From Vibrio algicola (lineage in GTDB: Bacteria > Pseudomonadota > Gammaproteobacteria > Enterobacterales > Vibrionaceae): a stretch of DNA of 64,000 bases. Under the pieces are notes generated by a model that was given only the letters and a program-made list of their open reading frames with translations, did not search any database and was not told the origin of the DNA. Location of the stretch: positions 1,240,001-1,304,000 of the forward strand of contig NZ_CP045699.1 in the NCBI RefSeq assembly GCF_009601765.2, read 5' to 3'. Below, one piece after another: positions 17,376-26,313 of the stretch. The position numbers and the translations under genes were made by a program. Positions within the stretch are counted from its first letter, which is position 1. The number at the start of each line of letters is the position of its first letter.

Positions 17376-18095
17376 ATGAACTTCCCATATCAAAATATTG
17401 TCATTTTAACCGGTGCGGGCATCTCTGCTGAATCCGGTATTCAAACCTTTCGTTCACAAGATGGCTTATGGGAAAATCATCGGATTGAAGATGTGGCGAC
17501 CCCTGAAGGCTACGATGCAAATCCAAAACTAGTTCAAGAGTTTTATAATCAACGCCGTCGAGGGTTAAATGATCCCGCTATAAAACCTAACTTAGCGCAT
17601 TTAGCCTTAGCAGAGCTAGAAAAGCTGTCGAGTGGGAAAGTTACGGTTATTACCCAAAATATTGATGATCTACATGAAAAAGCCGGCAGCCAACATATTA
17701 TTCATATGCATGGTGAATTACTTAAAATTCGTTGCCCTGAATCCAATCAAGTACTTGAACATAATGAGGATTTACATACAGAAGATCTGTGTCATTGTTG
17801 CCAAATCCCCAATCCGTTAAGGCCACATATCGTTTGGTTTGGCGAAATGCCGCTGCGTATGGCTGAAATATATTCTGCCATTGAAGAGGCTGATTTATTT
17901 ATTTCTATCGGTACATCGGGTGTTGTCTATCCTGCGGCAGGGTTTGTGCACGACGCTCGCATGCATGGCGCTCACACCATAGAATTGAATTTAGATCCAA
18001 GTGCAGTTGAAAGTGAATTTGCTGAAAAGCGTTATGGTAAAGCAAGCATTGAAGTGCCAAAGTTAGTCAGTGAGCTGTTAGCAGACGAAGAATAA
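17376..18095 (+). CDS. cobB: NAD-dependent protein deacylase CobB (sirtuin)
   Basis: A 239-aa class III sirtuin that removes acetyl and other acyl groups from lysines using NAD. Motifs include the NAD site [26 protein letters not shown], the catalytic His in HMHGEL, the CHCC zinc pair with RCPES upstream (the same variant knuckle as E. coli CobB), and [13 protein letters not shown]. It aligns throughout with the short form of E. coli CobB. The start ATG follows AAAGGACAGAGC. It stands alone and converges with potD, sharing a terminator. Confidence 0.95.
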   Translation: MNFPYQNIVILTGAGISAESGIQTFRSQDGLWENHRIEDVATPEGYDANPKLVQEFYNQRRRGLNDPAIKPNLAHLALAELEKLSSGKVTVITQNIDDLHEKAGSQHIIHMHGELLKIRCPESNQVLEHNEDLHTEDLCHCCQIPNPLRPHIVWFGEMPLRMAEIYSAIEEADLFISIGTSGVVYPAAGFVHDARMHGAHTIELNLDPSAVESEFAEKRYGKASIEVPKLVSELLADEE

Positions 18096-18167
18096 ATAAC
18101 GATCAAAATAAGCCGCTTAATATGACGAAATTCTGCTGTATAGCCAAAGAATAAGATGAGTATCAAC

Positions 18168-18199
18168 AAAAAGCCCGCATTTATTTACGGGCTTTTGGT
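18168..18199. terminator. Bidirectional terminator between cobB and potD
   Basis: The stem AAAAGCCCG / CGGGCTTTT with a loop of about 10 nt has flanking A and T tracts on both sides and lies between convergent genes. Confidence 0.8.
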
Positions 18200-18237
18200 A
18201 TTAATAACTCAAACGATATTTATTATTTGAAGCCGAA

Positions 18238-19281
18238 TTACATATCGACTTTTAATTTTTGGAAGTACTGTTCATACAATACATTCGCGTCACCAACATC
18301 GTTTTGCCATTCGCCACTATCAAAGACTTTTTGAGGTGGGAACACATCGGGATCTTCCACAAAATCTTTTGGTAATAATGGGTAAGCGGCTTTCACTGGC
18401 GTTGGGTAACCAATTTCTAATGCAATTTTAGCCGCATTATCTGGACGCAATAAGAAATCAATCATCTTATGCGCAGCATCGACATTTTTAGCACCTGTTG
18501 GAATGGCTAAACTGTCCATCCAGAAGATAGTACCTTTTTCTGGCCATACGACATGAATAGGTGCGCCATCTTTACGCGCCGCATAAGCAGAGCCATTCCA
18601 AATCATACCGAGTGATGTTTCACCCGCCATATAAGGATTAGCAGGGTTATCCGAGTTAAATACTAATACGTTTGGCATCAGTTTTTTCAACTCTTCGTAA
18701 GCTTGCTTAATTTCGTCAGGATTGGTGGTGTTACCCGAATAGCCCAGTTTTGTCAGTGCAACTTGGAATACTTCACGTGGGTCATCGGTCATCATTAATT
18801 GACCCACCCATTTCGGATCCCATAAATCACCCCATTTGTGGAAGCTATTTTTATCCAGCATATCAGTGTTAACACCAATACCGGTTGCGCCCCAAATGTA
18901 CGGGATCGAATAGTCATTACCTGGATCAAAAGGTTTATTTAAATAATTTGGATCTAGGCCATCAAAATGCGTCAGTTTCGTTTTATCGAGTTTTTGTAAC
19001 ATGCCTTCTTTGCGCATTTTAGACACAAAATACGTTGAAGGCACCACAAGATCGTAACCTTTACCTTGGGTTTTCAGTTTCGCATACATGGATTCGTTAG
19101 ACTCGTAAGTCGAATAGATAACCTTAATGCCAGTCTCTTTGGTAAATTCTTGTAATACTTCGCTTGGAATATACTCAGACCAGTTATAAAAATAGAGTTC
19201 TTTATCATTCGCTTGCGCATAGCTCGTCGTTAATGAGGCAGCAAGCGTTGCGCCTACAAGTAACTTAGACCATGGTTTCAT
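18238..19281 (-). CDS. potD: Periplasmic spermidine/putrescine-binding protein PotD
   Basis: A 347-aa extracellular solute-binding protein. The signal peptide is residues 1-25 (LVGATLAASLTTSYAQA). The mature part has the PotD/PotF signature LYFYNWSEYIP, the segment VVPSTYFVSKMRKEGML, and ligand-site residues such as the Trp in YIWGATGIGVN and the Glu/Asp sites of the family. It delivers polyamines to the PotABC transporter. It lies downstream of potC, separated by 194 bp that hold a hairpin with a T-run, so it may also be transcribed from its own promoter. Confidence 0.95.
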   Translation of the reverse strand: MKPWSKLLVGATLAASLTTSYAQANDKELYFYNWSEYIPSEVLQEFTKETGIKVIYSTYESNESMYAKLKTQGKGYDLVVPSTYFVSKMRKEGMLQKLDKTKLTHFDGLDPNYLNKPFDPGNDYSIPYIWGATGIGVNTDMLDKNSFHKWGDLWDPKWVGQLMMTDDPREVFQVALTKLGYSGNTTNPDEIKQAYEELKKLMPNVLVFNSDNPANPYMAGETSLGMIWNGSAYAARKDGAPIHVVWPEKGTIFWMDSLAIPTGAKNVDAAHKMIDFLLRPDNAAKIALEIGYPTPVKAAYPLLPKDFVEDPDVFPPQKVFDSGEWQNDVGDANVLYEQYFQKLKVDM

Positions 19282-19322
19282 TTATGTCTCCCAATAGGTA
19301 TGTCGATATTAAAACAGAGTGA

Positions 19323-19351
19323 AGTATACCCAAGTAACTTCAAGCTGCAAG
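19323..19351. repeat. Fragment resembling a common Vibrio intergenic repeat
   Basis: AGTATACCCAAGTAACTTCA followed by AGCTGCAAG resembles, from memory, a short sequence seen in many Vibrio intergenic regions. No second copy is in this window, so the repeat status rests on recollection only. Confidence 0.3.
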
Positions 19352-19410
19352 TTTCCGCGAGAATATAACGGGTATTTTTAAAAGTGTTATTGATAAATAA
19401 AACACCAATA

Positions 19411-19452
19411 GAAAAAATCCGCGAATGGCTTTGATACCAGAAATCCGCGGAT
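19411..19452 (-). terminator. Hairpin with T-run after potC
   Basis: On the minus strand the stem ATCCGCG / CGCGGAT is followed by six T. It lies 24 nt past the potC stop and may attenuate or end potABC transcription before potD. Confidence 0.6.
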
Positions 19453-19475
19453 CTAAATACAGTTGAAACAGATAA

Positions 19476-20261
19476 TTATTTGATTTTATCGCGGGCTAAA
19501 AGCTGAGAGATCATCACTAATAATAATGACACACCTAACATAACAGTGGCTAATGCATTTACTTCAGGTGAAATGCCGACCTTCACCATAGAATAAATCT
19601 TCAGTGGTAAAATTTCATAGCTTGGGCCAGTGACAAAAGAACTGATGATCACATCATCCAATGACAGGGTAAAACTCAATAGCCAGCCGGCGGCAACCGC
19701 AGGTTTGGCAAGTGGCAATATAATGCGTTTTAAAATCACCCATTCACTGGCACCGAGATCTTTGGCGGCTTCTAGCATTTTTACATCAAAACCTTTCAAA
19801 CGGCTGTAAACCGTTACCACCACAAAGGGTAGGCAAAAGGTAATGTGTGAGATTAATAGCGTTAATAACCCTAACTGGAAGCCAACTACTAAAAATAAGG
19901 CCAATAATGAAATGGCCATCACAATATCAGGTGACATCATGACAATGAACAATAAACCATTAACCACGCCTTTGCCTTTAAATTGATAGCGAAAGAGGGC
20001 GACGGCCGTCAAACTTCCAATAATAGTGGCAGCAGTCGAAGAAATGACTGCAATGGTGATCGAATGACCAGCGGCTTGGATCAAGCTATCGTTATTGATT
20101 AAGTCGTAATACCATTTGGTAGTAAAACCATCCCAACGCATGCCGAATCGGCTAGCATTAAAAGAATTCGCAATTAACACCAAAATTGGCAGATATAAAA
20201 ACAAATACACCAGACTCATAAAGCTGGATTTGGCGACTTTGGTGCCGACATTGTTGCTCAT
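19476..20261 (-). CDS. potC: Spermidine/putrescine ABC transporter permease PotC
   Basis: A 261-aa inner-membrane permease with about six helices and the ABC-interaction loop EAAKDLGASEWVILKRIILPLAKP. It is colinear with E. coli PotC (FTTKWYYDLINN, LSLDDVIISSFVTGP). I start at the ATG at 20261 because GGAG lies 8 nt upstream and the ATG overlaps the potB stop by one base (TGATG). The in-frame TTG one codon earlier is less likely. It forms the channel with PotB. Confidence 0.94.
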   Translation of the reverse strand: MSNNVGTKVAKSSFMSLVYLFLYLPILVLIANSFNASRFGMRWDGFTTKWYYDLINNDSLIQAAGHSITIAVISSTAATIIGSLTAVALFRYQFKGKGVVNGLLFIVMMSPDIVMAISLLALFLVVGFQLGLLTLLISHITFCLPFVVVTVYSRLKGFDVKMLEAAKDLGASEWVILKRIILPLAKPAVAAGWLLSFTLSLDDVIISSFVTGPSYEILPLKIYSMVKVGISPEVNALATVMLGVSLLLVMISQLLARDKIK

Positions 20262-21118
20262 CAATCTAACTCCGCTTTTTTATTGAGTAACTTACCGGCG
20301 CGATAATAGGCATAAATCATTAAGGCCATCAATAAAGTCAAGGCAATACTGGTTGCCGCGCCAAATGGCCAATCGCGCGCATTCAGCACTTGGCTTTTGA
20401 TCACGTTACCAATCAACAAGTTCTTTGCACCGCCCAACAAATCAGACACATAAAACATACCTAAAGCAGGCAATAATACTAATAAGCAACCACCAATAAT
20501 GCCTGGCATGGTTAAAGGCAAAATGACTTTAATTAAGGTTTGAAGTTTATTGGCACCAAGATCTCTTGCCGCTTCAATATAACTACGATCGAGCTTTTCA
20601 ATCGCAGAATACAAAGGCAAAATCATAAAGGGTAGTAGGATGTAAACCAGACCAACCATGACCGCAACTTCGGTGTACATGATCCGAAAAGGATGTTCAA
20701 TCAAACCGATCGCCATTAAGCTTTTGTTGAATATACCTTGGGTGCCGAGCACTACTTTTAATCCGTAAGTCCGGATCAGCGAATTAGTCCAAAATGGCAC
20801 AATCACCAAAAAAAGCATAATAGGGCGCATTTTTTCCGGCATTTTTGCCACAATGTAAGCAAAAGGATAACCGATGACTAAGCACAATCCAGTCGCCACC
20901 ATCGCCATATACAAAGAATGCCACATCACTTTGGCATAAAGCGGATCAACTAATCGAACGTAGTTGTTAAGATTAAAGGTTAGATCAATTAAATTCGCAT
21001 CGTCACGAGTTAAGAAACTAGTCACAATAATCATTAAATTTGGAATGAAAACAAACAGCATTAACCATGACACAATTAAGAACACGATGCTGTTTTGAAG
21101 ATTAATTTTCTTCATCAT
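20261..21118 (-). CDS. potB: Spermidine/putrescine ABC transporter permease PotB
   Basis: A permease of about 285 aa with six helices, matching E. coli PotB from the first helix (VSWLMLFVFIPNLMIIVTSFLTRDDANL) to the end (GKLLNKKAELD). The coupling loop is EAARDLGANKLQTLIKVILPLTMP. The frame is open up to 21163 inside potA, but the family begins near the tandem ATGs at 21118 and 21115, just after the potA stop, so I start there. The ribosome site is weak, consistent with translational coupling to potA. Confidence 0.92.
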   Translation of the reverse strand: MMKKINLQNSIVFLIVSWLMLFVFIPNLMIIVTSFLTRDDANLIDLTFNLNNYVRLVDPLYAKVMWHSLYMAMVATGLCLVIGYPFAYIVAKMPEKMRPIMLFLVIVPFWTNSLIRTYGLKVVLGTQGIFNKSLMAIGLIEHPFRIMYTEVAVMVGLVYILLPFMILPLYSAIEKLDRSYIEAARDLGANKLQTLIKVILPLTMPGIIGGCLLVLLPALGMFYVSDLLGGAKNLLIGNVIKSQVLNARDWPFGAATSIALTLLMALMIYAYYRAGKLLNKKAELD

Positions 21119-21122
21119 GATG

Positions 21123-22265
21123 TTACTCAGCGCCTGCAATAGATTGAAGGGTTTCCGATTCATCAGGAAGCACCACTTCCCAACTTTCTACCCAAGTAAT
21201 CGAGACTTTTTGACCAATTGAGTGGTCAACATCTGGGTCGTCTTCATTAAAGAATTCACTCACCATCACTCGCATGCCTGATTCTTCTAACTCAACTACA
21301 GAATCTAACGTCATGCCTTTATAGGTACGCTCGGTAACATGGCCTACAATGCCGTGATCTTCCGATTCTTTGATTTCTTCAATCCGAATATCTTCAGGGC
21401 GGAGCAATACCTTTAATTCTTGTCCTTGCTGCACCGGCTTTTTAAAGTGCACCACCGATTCGCAGCCTTCAATAGAGGCGAGAATAGTGTTGTCGTCAAT
21501 CCGACGGATCACAGTGGCATTAAATACGTTGATCTCCCCAATAAAGCTCGCCACAAATAAATTACTTGGTTCTTCGTAAATTTCACGCGGAGAGCCATCT
21601 TGTTCGATCACGCCATCGCGCATCACAATAATGCGATCCGACATCGAAAGGGCTTCTTCTTGATCGTGAGTAACAAAAATAAAGGTAATGCCAAGCTGGC
21701 GCTGCAACTGTTTTAATTCCAACTGCATTTGTTTACGCAGTTTGTAATCAAGCGCAGACAGGGATTCATCAAGCAACAATACTTTCGGTTTATTCACCAC
21801 CGCACGGGCAATCGCAATGCGTTGTTGTTGGCCACCCGATAATTGGTGAGGCTTTCTTTGCGCCATGCTATCAAGACGCACCATTTTTAAAGCATCAAGT
21901 ACCCGAGTTTCAATCTCAGCACTTGCCACTTTTTGCATCCGTAAACCAAAAGCAACATTTTCAAATACAGTCATGTGAGGAAATAAAGCGTAGCTTTGGA
22001 ACACAGTGTTGACGTGACGTTTCTCTGGTGGGAGTTGGGTAACATCCTCATTGGCAAGCAGCACACTGCCAGAGTCAACGGTTTCAAAACCGGCGATCAT
22101 GCGCAGCACCGTGGTTTTTCCGCAGCCTGAAGGGCCTAAAATCGTTAGGAATTCGCCATGATTTACATTCAGATCAAGGTTTTCAATAATGGTTTTACCA
22201 TCGAAAGCCTTACTAATGCCAGTCAGTTTTATTACTGTTTCGCTGCGCGAGTGTTCAACATTCAA
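21123..22265 (-). CDS. potA: Spermidine/putrescine ABC transporter ATP-binding protein PotA
   Basis: A 380-aa ATPase of the polyamine importer. It has Walker [10 protein letters not shown], the Q-loop [12 protein letters not shown], the signature [14 protein letters not shown] and Walker [13 protein letters not shown], followed by the C-terminal TOBE-type regulatory domain ([25 protein letters not shown]). The only sensible start is a TTG at 22265, with AGGGAG 11 nt upstream; no ATG or GTG in frame precedes the conserved region. It is first in the potABC run, and the 340 bp upstream hold its promoter. Confidence 0.94.
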   Translation of the reverse strand: MNVEHSRSETVIKLTGISKAFDGKTIIENLDLNVNHGEFLTILGPSGCGKTTVLRMIAGFETVDSGSVLLANEDVTQLPPEKRHVNTVFQSYALFPHMTVFENVAFGLRMQKVASAEIETRVLDALKMVRLDSMAQRKPHQLSGGQQQRIAIARAVVNKPKVLLLDESLSALDYKLRKQMQLELKQLQRQLGITFIFVTHDQEEALSMSDRIIVMRDGVIEQDGSPREIYEEPSNLFVASFIGEINVFNATVIRRIDDNTILASIEGCESVVHFKKPVQQGQELKVLLRPEDIRIEEIKESEDHGIVGHVTERTYKGMTLDSVVELEESGMRVMVSEFFNEDDPDVDHSIGQKVSITWVESWEVVLPDESETLQSIAGAE

Positions 22266-22605
22266 TTTCTGTATTTCTCCCTAAAGAAAAGCAAAATTAG
22301 GTGTAAAAATTTGAGGGCGAATAATAGTCGCCATTGCAGACAATTCCTAGTAATTTTTGAGATAAAGAGCGTGTAGAAAAATGACCAAAATAGAAATACT
22401 GCTTAAATATGTGCTGCATTATCCTCTATTGTGGTAGTGAATTCAAAATCTGACTCAGAATTGTGCCAAGAAATCGCTTTTAATACTGATATTTCGATAA
22501 TTTTACAAAATGAAATGGATTAAAAATGCCGGAAACTCGCATCTTGATGTGGCATGGGTATAATGTGCGCCATAAGCAAATTTGCAGTGGTTTGGATATA
22601 TATCG
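22266..22605. other. Divergent promoter region between potA and the envelope gene cluster
   Basis: This 340-bp gap separates potA (minus) from a three-gene plus-strand cluster and must hold both promoters. A TATAAT at 22559-22564 fits the plus-strand cluster. No ORF, strong hairpin or known operator is evident. Confidence 0.5.
22559..22564 (+). promoter_or_regulatory. Candidate -10 element TATAAT
   Basis: A consensus -10 box lies 42 nt before the ATG at 22606, preceded by TGGG. No good -35 is seen at 17 nt, so this is a weak prediction. Confidence 0.35.
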
Positions 22606-23418
22606 ATGAATGTTGATTTAGATAAAGAATTTAATGTTGGTGGAAACCTCACAACGGCCCTCAATGGTCAATATGAACTCAAAGCGAATGCCGTGATTAA
22701 AGAAGCATGGCAACTCACGATTAAGAATTTCCTTTCCTTCTCACCAACCATTGTGCTGTTACTGGTATTACAAATTGTAATTTTTGCCATTGCTTTAAAA
22801 TTACAGCTTGGCGATCCTAGTGTCATTTTGCAGCTATTTACCGATCCTAGCAATATGGCTCAACACCAAAACATTTTTGACGCCGCCATTATTGCTAACT
22901 TCAGTTATGAAATTATCAGTGCGCCGCTTTATGCAGGTGTTTGTTTAATGGCAATGAGTCACTCAACCGGATTTAAAACTCAACCTCGCCACATGCTAAA
23001 AGGGCTGCAATACACCATTCCTCTTATGGTGATGACGGTACTTGCTCTATCTCTACAAGGGATCGGCGGGATGATTATTCCTTTTGTCTCGTTGTATTTA
23101 TCAATGGCATTTAGTCACGCCCCGTTACTGATTTGCGAAAAACAAATGACACCATTAAAAGCATTATTAATGTCATTTAGAGCGGTAAACAAAAAGATAC
23201 TGCCGTTGATCTCCATTTACATCTTAGTGTTGATGATGTTTTTTGCTGCCGCCTTATTCTACGGTGTAGGTTTAATTTTTGTGTTGCCATTCTATTTTCA
23301 TGTCAAAGGGGTTCTTTATCGTGAAATGTTTGGTATCCGCTTAAAAGTCACATCAGGCGGTGGCAATAATCCGCCACCGAGTAATGGACATAAACAATCA
23401 AAGGTATTTGAAGCATGA
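22606..23418 (+). CDS. Hypothetical multi-pass inner-membrane protein
   Basis: A 270-aa protein with about six hydrophobic segments, preceded by a 40-residue hydrophilic N-terminus (MNVDLDKEFNVGG). A pattern of hydrophobic helices split by the segment KALLMSFRAVNKKILPLI and ending ...LPFYFHVKGVLYREMFGI resembles BPSS1780 or YciC-like membrane families, but I cannot assign it firmly. The ATG at 22606 is preferred over an in-frame TTG at 22582, although the ribosome site is weak. Its stop overlaps the start of the glucosaminidase gene by 4 nt, so the two are coupled. Confidence 0.75.
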   Translation: MNVDLDKEFNVGGNLTTALNGQYELKANAVIKEAWQLTIKNFLSFSPTIVLLLVLQIVIFAIALKLQLGDPSVILQLFTDPSNMAQHQNIFDAAIIANFSYEIISAPLYAGVCLMAMSHSTGFKTQPRHMLKGLQYTIPLMVMTVLALSLQGIGGMIIPFVSLYLSMAFSHAPLLICEKQMTPLKALLMSFRAVNKKILPLISIYILVLMMFFAAALFYGVGLIFVLPFYFHVKGVLYREMFGIRLKVTSGGGNNPPPSNGHKQSKVFEA

Positions 23419-24200
23419 TGAAAAAATTAATAATGGCAGCCATCATTTTGGTTTTTTGGGCGGTTTACTATTTTCAAAATCACTATACTCCAAGCGACTC
23501 CAAACCTAAGGCCAAAGTGGAAAAAGTAACAAAAGTTAAAACTGAGCACGTTGATATTGATAAAAAAAAACGAAAATTTTATAATCGACTTCGTCCTGGT
23601 TTTGAGAAAGAAAACCAACGAGTCAGTAAGGAAAGAAAACAAATCTTGGCCATGGAAGCGTCACTTACAACAAATGATGTGAGTTCGTCACAGCAAAAAA
23701 CTGCTCGAAAACTGGCCGATATGTATAATGTTGAATTACCAGCAGATGGTATTAACCAACAATGGGTGGATGATATGTTGTTGCGTGTCAATATTTTGCC
23801 TGAAGCATTAGTGTTAACACAAGCGGCGAATGAGTCTGCATGGGGGACGTCACGTTTTGCCAAGAAAGCTAATAATTTCTTTGGTCAATGGTGCTATAGC
23901 GAAGGTTGTGGCGTAGTTCCTTTACATCGAGTTGAAGGTGCAACTCATGAAGTGGCAAAGTTCGACAATGCCCAAGCCTCTATCCATGCCTATTTTATGA
24001 ACATGAATCGCAATAACGCTTATCGTTCTTTACGTGATATTCGTCAAAAGTTAGCGGATGGTAATAAAGACTTAGCCTCAATGGCAACAGCGCTTAAGTT
24101 AACCGATGGCTTATTAAGTTATTCAGAACGAGGCCAAGATTATGTCAACGATTTACAAGGTATGATCACCCATAACCATACTTATTGGAAGCATCAATAA
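23415..24200 (+). CDS. Glucosaminidase-domain membrane-anchored protein (Bax-like)
   Basis: A 261-aa protein with an N-terminal membrane anchor (residues about 4-21), a Lys-rich charged linker, and a glucosaminidase (GH73/Bax) domain. The catalytic Glu is in LVLTQAANESAWGTSRFAKKANNFFGQWC, the hallmark of Bax-type proteins. It probably cleaves the glycan strand of peptidoglycan in the periplasm. It overlaps the membrane-protein gene upstream (ATGA) and the DUF2987 gene downstream (TAATG), so the three form a tight operon. Confidence 0.88.
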   Translation: MMKKLIMAAIILVFWAVYYFQNHYTPSDSKPKAKVEKVTKVKTEHVDIDKKKRKFYNRLRPGFEKENQRVSKERKQILAMEASLTTNDVSSSQQKTARKLADMYNVELPADGINQQWVDDMLLRVNILPEALVLTQAANESAWGTSRFAKKANNFFGQWCYSEGCGVVPLHRVEGATHEVAKFDNAQASIHAYFMNMNRNNAYRSLRDIRQKLADGNKDLASMATALKLTDGLLSYSERGQDYVNDLQGMITHNHTYWKHQ

Positions 24201-24856
24201 TGCATCAATTAAAACGCCTTGCGCTGACTGCGTTAGTGACTTGTATGTTATCTGCACCGGTTAATGCTCAGCAATATCGATTTAATTATTCCAAATTATT
24301 TACTCAGATGAAAAACAACGCCGAAGAAGGCCACCCAGATATCAAGGTCGCTTTTTTCTTCCAACAACATGCATCGAGCAATATCTGTAAAATTGATAAA
24401 GCGTGGATGGAAAAAGAAGAGCATTACGAAGAGTTTGTGATTCCCGCAAGCCAAGAGCTTATTGTTCCACTGGATAACAATTTGCGTAAAGTGGCACCTC
24501 TGGTTTATATCAATACTGAAGAGGGGAAACAATGTGACTTTTCTATGGTCGTGATGACCAAACAGCCTTTATCTGGTGATGTGAATTACGACCAAATTAA
24601 ACGTTTAATGCCACAGATGGACAAAATGCTGGATGATCTTGGTGGTATGTTCTCAAGTTGGTTCTCACCGGATGTGATTGGTTTAACGCTTGAATTTAGC
24701 GACCTAGGCAATGGCATTATTCCGGTGACTAACGGGCGAGATATCTCTATTGTTCAGGGTAAAGCTTTGGTTAAACTTGCTGATTTGAAACCTGATGCCG
24801 TGTTACATCTTCCCAAAGCCACGTTTAGAACACTGCCTTTGGTTGAAAAAAACTAA
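24200..24856 (+). CDS. DUF2987 family exported protein
   Basis: A 218-aa protein with a signal peptide (LALTALVTCMLSAPVNAQ) and no further membrane segment, matching the DUF2987 proteins of Vibrio. Two Cys (CKI, CDF) could form a disulfide. I start at the ATG at 24200, which shares its A with the upstream stop codon and lies after GGAAG; an earlier in-frame TTG is unlikely given the signal peptide. Function is unknown. Its coupling to a glucosaminidase suggests an envelope role (inference). A terminator follows. Confidence 0.82.
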   Translation: MHQLKRLALTALVTCMLSAPVNAQQYRFNYSKLFTQMKNNAEEGHPDIKVAFFFQQHASSNICKIDKAWMEKEEHYEEFVIPASQELIVPLDNNLRKVAPLVYINTEEGKQCDFSMVVMTKQPLSGDVNYDQIKRLMPQMDKMLDDLGGMFSSWFSPDVIGLTLEFSDLGNGIIPVTNGRDISIVQGKALVKLADLKPDAVLHLPKATFRTLPLVEKN

Positions 24857-24877
24857 AAGCTTTCATCTGATCAAATA

Positions 24878-24922
24878 CAAAAAAAAGCGGGATTGACAAT
24901 TAATGTCAGTTCCGCTTTTTTA
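24878..24922. terminator. Bidirectional terminator between DUF2987 gene and ttcA
   Basis: An A-rich tract, the stem GCGG..TGACA / TGTCA..CCGC with a small internal bulge, and a T-rich tract lie between convergent genes. Confidence 0.8.
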
Positions 24923-24950
24923 TAACCTGTTTATTGTTTATAAAACAAGT

Positions 24951-25904
24951 TTATACATTGGTGATGTCTAACTGCAGTTTAGGATCGAAGTTCATTACAT
25001 CTTCATCTGGCGTGGTATTGATTGGCATTTCTTCTTTATCAAAACCAATATCACCACCGTTGATAACCCCTGAATCGCGATCAATCGATTTAAAATCAAA
25101 TAGATTGTGGTCTGTTAAATGGCTTGGTACAACATTCTGTGTGGCTTTAAACATGGTTTCAATACGACCTGGGAATTGCTTATCCCAATCATTGAGCATC
25201 TGCTTAATATTTTGGCGTTGCATGTTTGGTTGTGAGCCACATAGATTACAAGGAATAATAGGGTAGTCACGTAAGTTAGAGAACTTGATGATGTCTTTTT
25301 CTCGGCAATAGGCTAACGGACGGATCACAACATGCTCTCCGTTATCAGAAACCAGTTTCGGCGGCATCGCCTTTAATTTACCGCCATGAAACATATTCAA
25401 AAATAGCGTTTCTAAAATATCATCCCGATGATGACCTAATGCAATTTTCGTCGCCCCTAGCTCTTTGGCAGTGCGGTATAAAATCCCGCGACGTAAACGC
25501 GAACATAAAGAGCAGGTGGTTTTACCCGGCTCAAGCTTCTCTTGCACGATAGAATAGGTATCTTCGGTCACAATTTTGTATTGCACACCTAATTGTTCAA
25601 GGTAGGCCGGCAAGATGTGTTCAGGAAAACCCGGTTGCTTTTGATCCAAATTTACCGCAATAAGTTCGAAATTAATCGGTGCGCTTTTCTTTAGGCCCAT
25701 CAAAATCTCAAGCATGGTAAAGCTATCTTTACCGCCCGATAAACACACCATAATACGATCGCCATCTTCAATCATATTGTAATCGGCAATCGCCTGGCCG
25801 GTATTACGACGCAGACGCTTTTCCAACTTATTTAAGTTATTTTGCTGCGCTTTAATGATCGCGTCAGATTCAAATTGGGCGGATTTATTTTGATTCGAAC
25901 TCAT
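24951..25904 (-). CDS. ttcA: tRNA 2-thiocytidine(32) synthetase TtcA
   Basis: A 317-aa tRNA-thiolation enzyme that makes s2C32. It has the PP-loop motif [11 protein letters not shown], the CxxC pair [10 protein letters not shown] that binds the 4Fe-4S cluster with the later [12 protein letters not shown], and the family segment [18 protein letters not shown]. Its length and motifs fit TtcA of enterobacteria and Vibrio. The C-terminal 30 residues are acidic. It lies between uspE and the envelope cluster. Its ribosome site is not strong. Confidence 0.95.
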   Translation of the reverse strand: MSSNQNKSAQFESDAIIKAQQNNLNKLEKRLRRNTGQAIADYNMIEDGDRIMVCLSGGKDSFTMLEILMGLKKSAPINFELIAVNLDQKQPGFPEHILPAYLEQLGVQYKIVTEDTYSIVQEKLEPGKTTCSLCSRLRRGILYRTAKELGATKIALGHHRDDILETLFLNMFHGGKLKAMPPKLVSDNGEHVVIRPLAYCREKDIIKFSNLRDYPIIPCNLCGSQPNMQRQNIKQMLNDWDKQFPGRIETMFKATQNVVPSHLTDHNLFDFKSIDRDSGVINGGDIGFDKEEMPINTTPDEDVMNFDPKLQLDITNV

Positions 25905-25986
25905 GGAGGGAGACCTTAACTTACTTAAATACTGTCAATGCAATCATTAGACACAACAATGAAGGCGGTATGATACCCACAAATAG

Positions 25987-26028
25987 CAAAAGAGCAATAC
26001 AGACTGATTGCTCTTTTGTTTTTTTTAA
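25987..26028 (+). terminator. Strong plus-oriented terminator-like hairpin in the ttcA-uspE gap
   Basis: The perfect 12-bp stem CAAAAGAGCAAT / ATTGCTCTTTTG with an 8-nt loop is followed on the plus strand by nine T. No plus-strand gene precedes it (ttcA is divergent), so it is either the old uspE terminator, now separated from uspE by the MITE, or the end of an unannotated plus-strand RNA. Confidence 0.6.
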
Positions 26029-26040
26029 CTGCCTAACTTA

Positions 26041-26303
26041 GGGGCTGTTGATCTTTCGTGATTAAATTTTGTTCGAGATAAAAGCCTTTTAATCAAGGCA
26101 AGTCGATTGAAGCCTAGTTATTCTAAGTAAATGAGACTTGACGAAGAGTAAAAGGCTTTTAGCCGAACCCTTCGGGCTGCGTTTGTTGGTCTTTTCTACT
26201 TCGTCATCGGCTTTTCGTGTAGCCAGCTACACCACAAAGCCTCTTCCTTGTATAAAAACCCAACAATTCGCAGCAAAAACAACCACGAAAGATCAACAGC
26301 CCC
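26041..26303. mobile_element. MITE-like element, 263 bp, with 20-bp perfect terminal inverted repeats
   Basis: The left end GGGGCTGTTGATCTTTCGTG (26041-26060) is the exact reverse complement of 26284-26303, and both ends are flanked by TA (26039-26040 and 26304-26305), as after insertion of an IS630/Tc1-type element. A second inner inverted repeat (TAAAAGCCTTTT at 26079-26090 with AAAAGGCTTTTA at 26150-26161) gives a nested structure. It contains no transposase or convincing ORF. It lies 10 nt past the uspE stop. Confidence 0.75.
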
Positions 26304-26313
26304 TAGTTAACCG

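Noticed and set aside
26041..26303. Possibility that the repeat is a CRISPR or integron attC site
   Set aside because: There is one mirrored pair with TA flanks, no spaced direct repeats and no attC-type core sites.
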